From contig NZ_RWIM01000078.1 of assembly GCF_009764645.1 (NCBI RefSeq), positions 62,001 through 126,000 of the forward strand: a DNA stretch of 64,000 nt, given 5' to 3'. Shown piece by piece: positions 26,026 to 33,422 of this stretch. The notes beneath the pieces were generated by a model. The model made no database searches. It had not been told where the DNA came from and saw nothing but the letters and a program-made list of their open reading frames with translations. Numbering within the stretch: the stretch's first letter is position 1; every line of letters begins with the position of its first letter. Made by a program: the position numbers and the translations under genes. The DNA comes from Pseudomonas sp. PB106. Lineage in GTDB: Bacteria; Pseudomonadota; Gammaproteobacteria; Pseudomonadales; Pseudomonadaceae.

Positions 26026-26391
26026 ATGTTCAAAGTAACGCCAAACCCACCGGACGCCGATCCGATCCCGTACGACCCATCGCTCGAGCCTCAGAAGATA
26101 AAAGAGGCGACTGACCGCGCCATCAATTTCTATCTCAACCCCGGCTCACTGAAGCTTTCAATCCCTACCCGCAAGTCCTACAAGATCTTCCTGGTCGATC
26201 CCGCCGTGGACGAGGAAACCTTGCTCGTCGAAGCCTGCGAGTCGTTAGCCGCTGCCAGTGACATGGCGCGTGATATTGGCGATGTCGTCGACCATTCACA
26301 GCGCCGGGCGATGCTGATGCTGCATCAGGTGATCATGCTGAGTGAGCTGATGGTCAATCGAGTCCTGGATGGGCGCCGCTTGCCGCACTAG
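26026..26391 (+). CDS. DUF6124 family protein, copy 1
   Basis: The 121-residue protein matches the DUF6124/DUF3077-type family of fluorescent pseudomonads: a proline-rich start (MFKVTPNPPDADP), AIDFYLNP-like helix (ATDRAINFYL), FLVDPAVDEETLLVEACESLAAASDMARDI, then a long C-terminal helix with VIMLSELMVNRVLD. Function unknown. AGGAG lies 8 bases before the ATG. The structured leader precedes it, and a second copy about 34% identical by eye follows 173 bases downstream. Confidence 0.78.
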   Translation: MFKVTPNPPDADPIPYDPSLEPQKIKEATDRAINFYLNPGSLKLSIPTRKSYKIFLVDPAVDEETLLVEACESLAAASDMARDIGDVVDHSQRRAMLMLHQVIMLSELMVNRVLDGRRLPH

Positions 26392-26463
26392 TTGCTGGCT
26401 CGTTTACGGGTATGCCGCGAGCTCTGTGCAGGGGCTGCCATTAGTTGCGATTTGGGAAAGCAG

Positions 26464-26499
26464 ATCAAAAGATCGCAGCCTGCGGCAGCTCCTACAGGG
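26464..26499. repeat. REP-like palindrome
   Basis: GATCGCAGCCTGCGGCAGCTCCTACAGGG is a single copy of another REP-like palindrome seen in this genus. It lies between the two DUF6124 genes. Confidence 0.6.
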
Positions 26500-26564
26500 G
26501 AGCGGTGTTCATTTGGTAGTCGTTCTTGGAGTGCCTTGTTGGGTGCTTGCTGGAGATTCAGTTG

Positions 26565-26930
26565 ATGTCCGAAACCACACACAATCCGCCGGTGACAGAT
26601 CCGGTGTCGCCGTATGAATCGTTTGATTCGAGAAAGCTCCACGCGGCGGCGGAGCGGGCCCTCGATCATTATCTTGTGCCTGAGAAGATCATGGCCACGC
26701 CGTACAGTCCCAGCACTTTGTTCATGGTTAACCCGCAATCCGATACCGAAACCTTGCTGGTCAATGCTTGCGAATCTTTGGCTTCGGCGACGGTGATGCT
26801 GGGTGATTTTGCCGGGATGCTGGAAGGGCCGAATCGCAATACGTTGTTGGGGATTGCGCAGGTGGTGATGCTGGGGGAGTTGGCGGTGAACAAGGCGTTG
26901 GATAACGTCGAGCTGAAGGCCCCGGCTTAG
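26565..26930 (+). CDS. DUF6124 family protein, copy 2
   Basis: Also 121 residues, it shares with copy 1 the block FMVNPQSDTETLLVNACESLASATVML and the ending VVMLGELAVNKALD, plus the central helix AAERALDHYL. GGAG precedes the ATG at 26565; an in-frame ATG at 26526 has no ribosome site. Unlike copy 1, it has no long structured leader, so it may be cotranscribed with copy 1 or expressed from a separate promoter in the 173-base gap. Function unknown. Confidence 0.78.
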   Translation: MSETTHNPPVTDPVSPYESFDSRKLHAAAERALDHYLVPEKIMATPYSPSTLFMVNPQSDTETLLVNACESLASATVMLGDFAGMLEGPNRNTLLGIAQVVMLGELAVNKALDNVELKAPA

Positions 26931-26959
26931 GAAGGGCAATTCACTTGGTGGCAAAAAAG

Positions 26960-27002
26960 AATGGGGACGACGTTATTGTCTGAAAATAACGCCGTCCCCA
27001 TT
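26960..27002. terminator. bidirectional terminator/long palindrome between convergent genes
   Basis: AATGGGGACGACGTTATT and AATAACGCCGTCCCCATT form a 17-18 bp stem around a 7-base loop. A run of A on the left and TTTTCG on the right fit termination in both directions. The ATGGGGACG arm also resembles palindromes associated with REP-associated transposase (RAYT) genes, an alternative origin. Confidence 0.7.
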
Positions 27003-27023
27003 TTCGTTTGCGTGGCGGCATCG

Positions 27024-27584
27024 TCAGGTGGCGAGGGAAATCAGCGTATCGATCGCATTAATCGGCACATAAACCAGCGTAATCGCCGCATACGCTCTCC
27101 GCGACCGCGCCACAAACGCGCAGATCGGCAACACAATCATGATCACGTCCAGCACACCCCAAAGCGCCAGCGGAGAGGCCTGAAACAGCGTGACATTGAC
27201 GATCAGCCCCAGGCACAGATATGTGGACAGCGACAGCAATGCGTATCGCCCATCCTGTTCGAAATACACGCGCAAACCGTTCTGCTCATCCTCGCTGCGG
27301 CTCGGCAGCAACAACGCCGCCGTGACGAACAGCGACAGTGTCAGCATCACCAACAGTAGAAATTCGAGAAACGAGAAGGTCTGTTTCACCGCGGACAGTG
27401 CGTTGGCCGCCCACCAGAATTCCAGCTGCGTGCTAAACAGCATCACCGCCCAGACCAGCGCCACCCAGTCTGGCTTGGCGACGCGGCGGATGCGGAATAC
27501 CGTCAGTGCGCCAAGCAGCAGGCGGGTGACGGAGAGCCCGAGGATCATTGAGAGGACGGTGGCGACGATTGGGAAGTTGCTCAT
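27024..27584 (-). CDS. hypothetical membrane protein, five or six helices
   Basis: The 186-residue protein is strongly hydrophobic, with membrane segments at about 5-28, 42-62, 70-93, 112-132, 137-157 and 165-183. A short charged loop (PSRSEDEQNG, about 95-104) separates the halves. No catalytic motif or known family is evident. It starts at ATG 27584 and converges on the DUF6124 pair. Confidence 0.65.
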   Translation of the reverse strand: MSNFPIVATVLSMILGLSVTRLLLGALTVFRIRRVAKPDWVALVWAVMLFSTQLEFWWAANALSAVKQTFSFLEFLLLVMLTLSLFVTAALLLPSRSEDEQNGLRVYFEQDGRYALLSLSTYLCLGLIVNVTLFQASPLALWGVLDVIMIVLPICAFVARSRRAYAAITLVYVPINAIDTLISLAT

Positions 27585-27774
27585 CTTGCCTCTCGTGAAC
27601 GCGGTTTTGGCTGCACGGGTGTTTTGGGCAGACTAGGTGCGGGCGGGAGGGTCGTCAAACGTGGCGGTGCGGTTGGATTGGCAGAAATCGGCTGTAGCGC
27701 GTGGCTGCGCGGAGGTAATGGATTAGGATGCCCGAAGGCTGGAATGGATCTTCTCGACTAAGGATGTGTGGTTT

Positions 27775-28140
27775 ATGGAATCTGCTTTTTCGCAAGTCAC
27801 CGAGCGTTTGCACAACCGCCGGTTTTCCGTGGCGAATAACGCTCAGGGCTTGTCCGATGCGCGCACGGTGTTTCACTACTTCGTCGAAGGCGCGGCGGTT
27901 TGGGGGACTTACGCGGGCGGGCATATTCGCATGGGCAACCAGGTCGGGCGGGTGACCGGGCCGGACAGTATCGAGCTGCTTTATCAGTGCATCACCACGG
28001 ATGGCGAGATTCGCGCGGGTTGGTCGCGGGGCGTGGTGGGGGTTGATGAGGCGGGGCGGACGACGTTGCGGTTTGTGTGGGGTTGGTTGTCGGGGGCCGA
28101 GGGGGGCGGGGAGTCGAGTTATGTTGAGGTGGTCGCGTAG
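27775..28140 (+). CDS. conserved hypothetical beta-rich protein (often labelled N-acetylglutamate synthase-like)
   Basis: The 121-residue protein is mostly beta-strand: RRFSVANNAQGLSDARTVFHYF, VWGTYAGGHIRMGNQVGRV, SIELLYQCITTDGEIRAGWSRG, RTTLRFVWGWLSG. This matches a widespread small family that databases call N-acetylglutamate synthase without biochemical support; the acetyltransferase motif is absent. AAGGA lies about 10 bases before the chosen ATG. It converges with the TetR gene. Confidence 0.65.
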   Translation: MESAFSQVTERLHNRRFSVANNAQGLSDARTVFHYFVEGAAVWGTYAGGHIRMGNQVGRVTGPDSIELLYQCITTDGEIRAGWSRGVVGVDEAGRTTLRFVWGWLSGAEGGGESSYVEVVA

Positions 28141-28173
28141 CCGACTGGTTTTTAGCTACGCGAGCCCCCGCAA

Positions 28174-28809
28174 TCACTGCAATTCCACCGATGCCTCACT
28201 CACCGCCGCCACATCCCACGTCCGCATCACCTGCGTAATCGCTGCATCAATGCTCTCAATCGGCGTGTCATCCCGAGCGAGGATGGAAATCCCCTGCAGG
28301 AAGCTGTCGAACACCGTCGCCATGGCCGCTGCGTTGGTGTCGTCCGCTAACAAACCTTCACTCACACCCCGCTCAACACACGCAACAATCCCGGCGCGGG
28401 TTCGGGCGCGGGAGTGGGTGAGGGCTTGGGCGACGTGGGCGTTTTCCGGGCTCGGGGCGCTCATGACGCCGAGGGTGACCATGCACCCTTTGGGGTGGCC
28501 GTCGTCGCATTGCATGCGTGCCGATTGGCGCAGGGCGGTTTCGATGGCTTGGCGTGGCGGCAGGGTTTCGTCCCACAGGCATTCGGTGACTTGGGCGTAG
28601 GTCGCCAGGTAACGCTGCACGCATTCGTCGAACAGGGCTTCTTTGGAGCCGAACGCGGCGTAGAAGCTCGGCGCGGAAATGCCGCCGCCCAGTTCTGTCT
28701 TCAACTGTGCGAGGGACGTCGCGTCGTAGCCGTGCTGCCAGAACAATTGCATGGCCTGATCGACGGCGTCGTCGCGATCAAAGGCGCGGGGGCGACCGGT
28801 TCTCGCCAT
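28174..28809 (-). CDS. TetR/AcrR family transcriptional repressor
   Basis: The 211-residue protein begins MARTGRPRAFDRDDAVDQAMQLFWQHGYDATSLAQL, a TetR-type helix-turn-helix, completed by ISAPSFYAAFGSKEALF. The C-terminal domain (about 80-200) is of the TetR_C_16/AefR-like kind with GCMVTLGVMSAP. It faces the MFS transporter gene across 131 bases and most likely represses it. GAGGAG precedes the ATG at 28809; an upstream in-frame ATG would sit in the operator region. Confidence 0.88.
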   Translation of the reverse strand: MARTGRPRAFDRDDAVDQAMQLFWQHGYDATSLAQLKTELGGGISAPSFYAAFGSKEALFDECVQRYLATYAQVTECLWDETLPPRQAIETALRQSARMQCDDGHPKGCMVTLGVMSAPSPENAHVAQALTHSRARTRAGIVACVERGVSEGLLADDTNAAAMATVFDSFLQGISILARDDTPIESIDAAITQVMRTWDVAAVSEASVELQ

Positions 28810-28837
28810 CTCTGAAACTCCTCGGAAAGTGATTTGG

Positions 28838-28910
28838 ATACTAGTCGATACATAAGTCGTTGACAACGAGCCTCAGCTGCCGCCAGTATTTTATATCGAT
28901 CGGTATTTAA
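28838..28910. promoter_or_regulatory. divergent operator region between tetR-type and MFS genes
   Basis: ATATCGATCGGTAT (28893-28906) is a near-perfect 14-base palindrome (6 of 7 positions). GTATCGACTAGTAT, its 10/14 match in the opposite orientation, lies at 28839-28852. Two related sites between divergent regulator and transporter genes are the expected arrangement for a TetR repressor. Confidence 0.6.
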
Positions 28911-28940
28911 GTCTGACATTTTGCTCACAAGGAGTATCCC

Positions 28941-30158
28941 GTGACGCCTTCATTGACTCTCTCGGCGGCCCCCAAACGCCTGCCCATCGGCGCGCTGCTG
29001 GCGCTGGCCATGACCGGTTTTATCTGCATCGTCACCGAAACCCTGCCCGCCGGGCTGCTGCCGCTGATCAGTGAAGGCTTGGCGATTTCGCCTTCGATGG
29101 CCGGGCAGATGGTCACCGCGTATGCGCTGGGCTCGGTGCTGGCGGTGATCCCGATGACCATCGCCACGCGCGGCTGGCGTCGGCGCAATGTGTTGCTGCT
29201 GACCATCGTTGGATTTCTGCTGTTCAACTCGATCACGGCGCTGTCGTCGCACTATGGCGTGACGCTGGTGGCGCGCTTTTTTGCGGGGGTGGCGGCAGGG
29301 TTGGCGTGGAGTTTGTTGGCCGGTTATGCGCGGCGGATGGTCGAGCCGGATCAACAGGGCAAGGCGTTGGCGCTGGCCATGGTCGGCACGCCGATTGCCT
29401 TGTCACTGGGCGTGCCGTTGGGCACCTGGCTGGGCGGGTTGGTCGGGTGGCGTACGACGTTCGGGTTGATGTCGGCCCTGACTTTGATGCTGATCGTTTG
29501 GGTGTTGGTGAAGGTGCCGGATTATCCGCCGCAGCCTGCGCATCAGCGTCTGTCGCTGCGCCGCGTGTTGACCACGCCGGGTGTGCGGCCAGTATTGGCG
29601 GTGGTGATCAGCTGGATGCTGGCGCACAACATTCTCTACACCTACATCGCCCCGTTTGTGGCGCCGGCGGGGTTGGCGGATCGCGTGGATCTGGTGTTGC
29701 TGGTGTTTGGTCTCGCGGCGCTGGCGGGGATTTGGCTGACGGCCAAACTGGTTGAACCGCTGTTGCGCAAGACCGTGTTGGTGAGCTTGGTGATGTTTGC
29801 CTTGGTGTGTGTGGTGTTCGGCTTCTTGGGGCGTGTGCCGGAGGTGATTTATCTCGGCGTGTTGGTGTGGGGATTGAGTTTTGGCGGCGCGGCGACGCTG
29901 TTGCAGACCGCGCTGGCAGATGCGGCGGGGGATGGCGCGGATGTGGCGTTGTCGTTGAATGTGGTGGCGTGGAACAGCGCGATTGCCGGCAGCGGCGTGG
30001 TCGGCGGGGTGTTGCTGGATCGGTGGGGAGTTGCTGCGTTTCCGTGGGCGATGGTGGCGTTGGTCGCGGTTGGGTTTGTGATTGCCTGGAGTGCTCGCGC
30101 GCACGGGTTTAAAGCGGGGCCGCGTGGGGCGGGTGCGGGGGCTGTGGTTGGGCACTGA
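28941..30158 (+). CDS. MFS efflux transporter (DHA1 family, AraJ/YdhP-like)
   Basis: The 405-residue protein has 12 predicted membrane helices, with the DHA1 motifs ETLPAGLLP in helix 1, the RGWRRRN loop (motif A region, about 78-84), ARFFAGVAAGLAWSLLAGYARRMV in helices 4-5, and a GTPIALSLGVPLGTWLGG motif C-like segment. It should export a small drug-like molecule or sugar by proton antiport. AAGGAG precedes the start. The divergent TetR-family gene probably controls it. Confidence 0.88.
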   Translation: MTPSLTLSAAPKRLPIGALLALAMTGFICIVTETLPAGLLPLISEGLAISPSMAGQMVTAYALGSVLAVIPMTIATRGWRRRNVLLLTIVGFLLFNSITALSSHYGVTLVARFFAGVAAGLAWSLLAGYARRMVEPDQQGKALALAMVGTPIALSLGVPLGTWLGGLVGWRTTFGLMSALTLMLIVWVLVKVPDYPPQPAHQRLSLRRVLTTPGVRPVLAVVISWMLAHNILYTYIAPFVAPAGLADRVDLVLLVFGLAALAGIWLTAKLVEPLLRKTVLVSLVMFALVCVVFGFLGRVPEVIYLGVLVWGLSFGGAATLLQTALADAAGDGADVALSLNVVAWNSAIAGSGVVGGVLLDRWGVAAFPWAMVALVAVGFVIAWSARAHGFKAGPRGAGAGAVVGH

Positions 30159-30199
30159 GGTTGAGTGTCAGGTTGATGTGTTTTTGATGGGCTGACGTC

Positions 30200-30356
30200 A
30201 TCGCTGGCAAGCCAGCTCCCACAGGGGTTTGGCTGGGATTGGGATCGGTGGTTTGACGTGACACCTTTGTAGGAGTGAGCCTGCTCGCGATGGCGGCGGG
30301 TCAGTCAGCGTTGATGTCGGCTGGACGGACGCTATCGCGAGCAGGCTCACTCCTAC
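30200..30356. repeat. REP half-site and REPIN
   Basis: A single REP (30200-30222, ATCGCTGGCAAGCCAGCTCCCAC) is followed by a REPIN (30269-30356) of the GTAGGAGTGAGCCTGCTCGCGAT type. Confidence 0.88.
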
Positions 30357-30368
30357 AAGGATTGTGGT

Positions 30369-30842
30369 CTAGCCCTGCGCTTCATCCTTCAAATCATCCA
30401 GCGTGTCGACGATCGCCTCATCGCGGTCGGCCATCGCGTCTTGCATGTCTTTGGCGATGGTGGTCTGGATGGTCATGACTTTTTGCGCCAGATCGCGGCC
30501 CTGTTTCGAGTTGAGGATGATTGCCATGGCTTGTTCGGGATGCTGGTTGGCGCGAATCATCAGATCGAGTTCATCGTTGTCGAAGTGGTCGGCGTAGATT
30601 TCCACGACCATGTCCTTCAAGTCATCGGGATCGATGTTTTCGCGGACGACGTTGCGGATCTGCTCGCGTTCCAGCATCGGGTAGCGCGAGGCGTAACCGC
30701 TGGACACCAGCTCGATCATGGTGCCGTATTGCTTGGTCATTCCACTGGACTCGACCAGTTTCTCGGCCTTGTCCTTGCTACCGCCGCAACCCGCCAGCGC
30801 CACGGCCATCACTACGGCCAGTGTTACTTTTTTCATGCTCAT
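30369..30842 (-). CDS. small lipoprotein, DUF2059-like
   Basis: The 157-residue protein has a lipoprotein signal (KKVTLAVVMAVALAGCGGS, lipobox LAGC) and then a helical, acidic domain with LRQ-like repeats: ASRYPMLEREQIRNVVRENIDPDDLKDMVVEIYADHF, typical of DUF2059-type envelope proteins. Three in-frame ATGs cluster at 30836, 30842 and 30848; AAGGA is best spaced (9 bases) for 30842. It is the second gene after a small membrane protein (38-base gap). Function unknown. Confidence 0.72.
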   Translation of the reverse strand: MSMKKVTLAVVMAVALAGCGGSKDKAEKLVESSGMTKQYGTMIELVSSGYASRYPMLEREQIRNVVRENIDPDDLKDMVVEIYADHFDNDELDLMIRANQHPEQAMAIILNSKQGRDLAQKVMTIQTTIAKDMQDAMADRDEAIVDTLDDLKDEAQG

Positions 30843-30880
30843 GAGCATTTGTCCTTGAATGATCTGGAAGTGCAGAAAAC

Positions 30881-31102
30881 TTAGCGGCGACTCAGCGCGT
30901 AGGCGCCGGCGATAATGACCAGCACGACGCCGCCGATGAATGCGCCGAGCGCCGGGAACATCGCCGCCGGCCACATCAGGCCGCGGCCGAGGTTGTAGGC
31001 CAGGCTTGCGTGGGAGTAGTAGGTGCTGAACATCCAGGAGTAGAGCGCGTAGATCAAACCGATGACGAGGTAACCGGAGATGATCTTCCCTTTGAGCGAC
31101 AT
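30881..31102 (-). CDS. small two-helix membrane protein
   Basis: The 73-residue protein has two hydrophobic segments (about 8-27 and 45-69) around a short YYSHASLAYNLGRGL linker. AAGGAAG precedes the ATG. It lies directly upstream of the lipoprotein gene, so both probably act in the envelope. No family recognised. Confidence 0.65.
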   Translation of the reverse strand: MSLKGKIISGYLVIGLIYALYSWMFSTYYSHASLAYNLGRGLMWPAAMFPALGAFIGGVVLVIIAGAYALSRR

Positions 31103-31263
31103 GAAGTCTTCCTTGTGCGGCGGTGAGGCAGGAGATGGATTTTGCGTAACATACTATTTCAGTAGTGGCACATCAATGGCATTTCTGCCTTCGTCCCCTC
31201 GATTCGCTGGCACAAGTGCTTGATAAACCGGTTTTTCCGCAGGTACAGAACGTTGCCAGCGGC

Positions 31264-32319
31264 TTACAAAAGTTTGTTTTCCTGTTGCCACGACTGCCGC
31301 AGAAACTCGCTGATCTGCGTCGTTACTTGCTGCTGAATCTCTTCCCGTGGCCGCGCATTCTCACCATCGCCACAGATAATCCCGTCGCCCGGCACGTCTT
31401 CTTCAAGCAACGCCACCGCCCCCGGTTTGCACATTTGCAGGAAGGTGAAGTGGCTGGCGTCGCTGATCTTCACGTAGCGAGTTGAAGCTTGTGGCAGGCG
31501 TTTGGCAAGGTCGGCGGATTCCAATTCAGCCGGCAGCTCCACCGACGGTACGCCAGCCGCAATGACCAGCGTCGGCACTGGCAGATTCGCGAGGCTTGCA
31601 TCCGTGAAGCCGCGCGAAAAACCCAGGTCCAACGACACCACAGCGGTAACGCGAATGTCGCGCAAATCGCCCGCCAGGCCTTCTTTCAATTCAGGTGTGC
31701 TGACTGGGTTGATCGTTTTGTAATGGATGCAACTGGCTAACTCTGGGTGGACTTTGCAGTCACTCGCGAACAGGTCAGGGTCGAAACGGGCACCGGCGAT
31801 TTCCATCGCCGTCCAGCCGCCGAGCGAGTGACCGACCACGGCGATTTGCCGTTTTGATACCACGCCGAATTTTTCCGGTTGCGTCGCGACCGCCTCAATC
31901 GCCCGGTGCAAATCGATGGGCCGCTGCCACAACTGCGCCGCTGCCGTCGGGTTGCGGTCATGGGTGGTGGTGCCGGGATGATTGACCGCCGCGACGATGT
32001 AACCCTGCTGCGCCAACGCACTGGCCAGCCAGGTCTGATTGCCCCAGTTGCCGCGATAACCGTGGGAGAGCACCACCAACGGGTGTTCGCCTACGGTCGG
32101 TGGCGCGTTGCGCACGGCGGCGGCGCCGACGAAGACTACGTCGTCGGCGATCAATTGTGGTGTGGCGGTGGTGGTGCTTGGATACCAGACGACCATCTCC
32201 AGCGGACGCTCGTTGTGTGGGTCGGGGAGGGTGGTGGATTGGAAGCCGAGAGCGTTGGTGTCAGCGAGAGCGCTGGTGGTCAAGCAGGTTAGAAGCAGGA
32301 CGCCGAGAGCTGTTTTCAT
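31264..32319 (-). CDS. secreted alpha/beta hydrolase (dienelactone-hydrolase/PAF-AH-like)
   Basis: The 351-residue protein has a signal peptide (1-19, ending SALA). The hydrolase core follows: LVVLSHGYRGNW (oxyanion region, about 84-95), the nucleophile elbow VVGHSLGGWTA, and the catalytic His in DASHFTFLQ. It resembles periplasmic dienelactone-hydrolase-type or platelet-activating-factor acetylhydrolase-like esterases. Two cysteine pairs (ASDCKVHPELASCIHY; MCKPG...IICGDG) suggest disulfides. Substrate unknown. The start at 32319 matches the signal peptide. Confidence 0.82.
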   Translation of the reverse strand: MKTALGVLLLTCLTTSALADTNALGFQSTTLPDPHNERPLEMVVWYPSTTTATPQLIADDVVFVGAAAVRNAPPTVGEHPLVVLSHGYRGNWGNQTWLASALAQQGYIVAAVNHPGTTTHDRNPTAAAQLWQRPIDLHRAIEAVATQPEKFGVVSKRQIAVVGHSLGGWTAMEIAGARFDPDLFASDCKVHPELASCIHYKTINPVSTPELKEGLAGDLRDIRVTAVVSLDLGFSRGFTDASLANLPVPTLVIAAGVPSVELPAELESADLAKRLPQASTRYVKISDASHFTFLQMCKPGAVALLEEDVPGDGIICGDGENARPREEIQQQVTTQISEFLRQSWQQENKLL

Positions 32320-32403
32320 TGGATGGATCTTCCTTGAATGGGGCGGGACTGATTCGGGGCTATTTTGGCGAGCGCGGCGTTGCGGTGGAAAGTCCTCGGT
32401 CAC

Positions 32404-33195
32404 TCACGCTTTACCGATTCCAAAAAACGAACGCAGTTTGCTGCCCCACTTGCGCTCATAGAACGGCGTTGTTTGCGTGAGCATGTAATCGCTGAGGCCT
32501 GATCCATCTTTTTCGATTCGCATCAGATAAACAGGATCGCCATCCGGCGCCGTATCGCCAACCACGCTTCCGGCTTCGCGCATGACCGTCTCTATGTCGC
32601 CGTCAGCCTCGATGCCAACGATCAGGTGAGGTTTTTCATCCAAGGATGCGTTATGCATCAGCGCCAGAAACGCACGCGTCACGTTCCCGTGTTTGGCGAG
32701 CAACTGCGTGAGCGAGTTGATCATGATGGACGGGTATTGCGACGGCTGCCCCAGTAGCACGGAGGTTTCTTTTTCTACGGTGCAGTCGATGGCTTTATGA
32801 GCCGTCTCGCCGGCCAGCATGTTGCGGACTTCATCCGGGACGAACTCTTTGCCATACGCGGACTTGGGATTGAGGAAAAGCGTGGCGCCGAGGGTGATTT
32901 CGAACAGCGATCTGGCCGCGATCTCCACGTAGCTCTGTTCGCTGTCGATGGCTTTTTGCAGGGTTTGCAATGAAGTGAAGAACGGAATGACAGGCGCGCC
33001 ATCCGCTTTTTCCCAATGGGCGATGCTGATGTTGCTGCCGGCTTCGAGGTTGACGTGGCCCTCTGCCTCACCGGCAGTGCCGAGGATGTAAACGTTTGAA
33101 GTCAACAAGGTGTTGAAGAACTCAGGGCGATGGCCTGGTTCGTCAGCGGCCAGTCTGAGGCTTGTTTCCAGCGGGTTTTCTGTTTGGGTTTCCAT
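32404..33195 (-). CDS. sseB: SseB family protein (enhanced serine sensitivity protein)
   Basis: The 263-residue protein has an N-terminal SseB domain (about 18-130: FFNTLLTSNVYILG, APVIPFFTSLQTLQKAI, FLNPKSAYGKEFVPDEV). The SseB_C domain (about 145-250) is represented by LLGQPSQYPSIMINSLTQLLAKH and AFLALMHNASLDEKPHLIVGIEADGD. The E. coli homologue affects serine sensitivity, and other members accompany secretion systems as scaffold or immunity-like proteins; the function here is undefined. Two ATGs 9 bases apart are possible; I take 33195. Confidence 0.8.
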   Translation of the reverse strand: METQTENPLETSLRLAADEPGHRPEFFNTLLTSNVYILGTAGEAEGHVNLEAGSNISIAHWEKADGAPVIPFFTSLQTLQKAIDSEQSYVEIAARSLFEITLGATLFLNPKSAYGKEFVPDEVRNMLAGETAHKAIDCTVEKETSVLLGQPSQYPSIMINSLTQLLAKHGNVTRAFLALMHNASLDEKPHLIVGIEADGDIETVMREAGSVVGDTAPDGDPVYLMRIEKDGSGLSDYMLTQTTPFYERKWGSKLRSFFGIGKA

Positions 33196-33270
33196 GCTAT
33201 TCATCCGTGACTCGGTCAAAAACAGGGCAAAGCGTAGATCAAATACATCGACGTTGGTTCGACTGACGCC

Positions 33271-33361
33271 TTCGCGGGCAAGCCCGCTCCCACAGGTTTC
33301 AGCGTCGGCCACAAAATCTGGGTACAGCGCAATTCCCTGTGGGAGCTGGCTTGCCAGCGAT
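33271..33361. repeat. two REP sequences
   Basis: TTCGCGGGCAAGCCCGCTCCCAC (33271-33293) and GTGGGAGCTGGCTTGCCAGCGAT (33339-33361) belong to two REP variants. They are in opposite orientation but not a matched REPIN. Confidence 0.82.
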
Positions 33362-33422
33362 GGCGGTGGGTCAGTCAACTGCTTCGGCACAGAAAGTCTG
33401 CCATCGCCAGTAGGGATATGGC

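Noticed and set aside
26960..27002. Attachment site or insertion-element end
   Set aside because: The palindrome is symmetric with terminator-like flanks between convergent genes and has no second copy nearby; a terminator explains it better.
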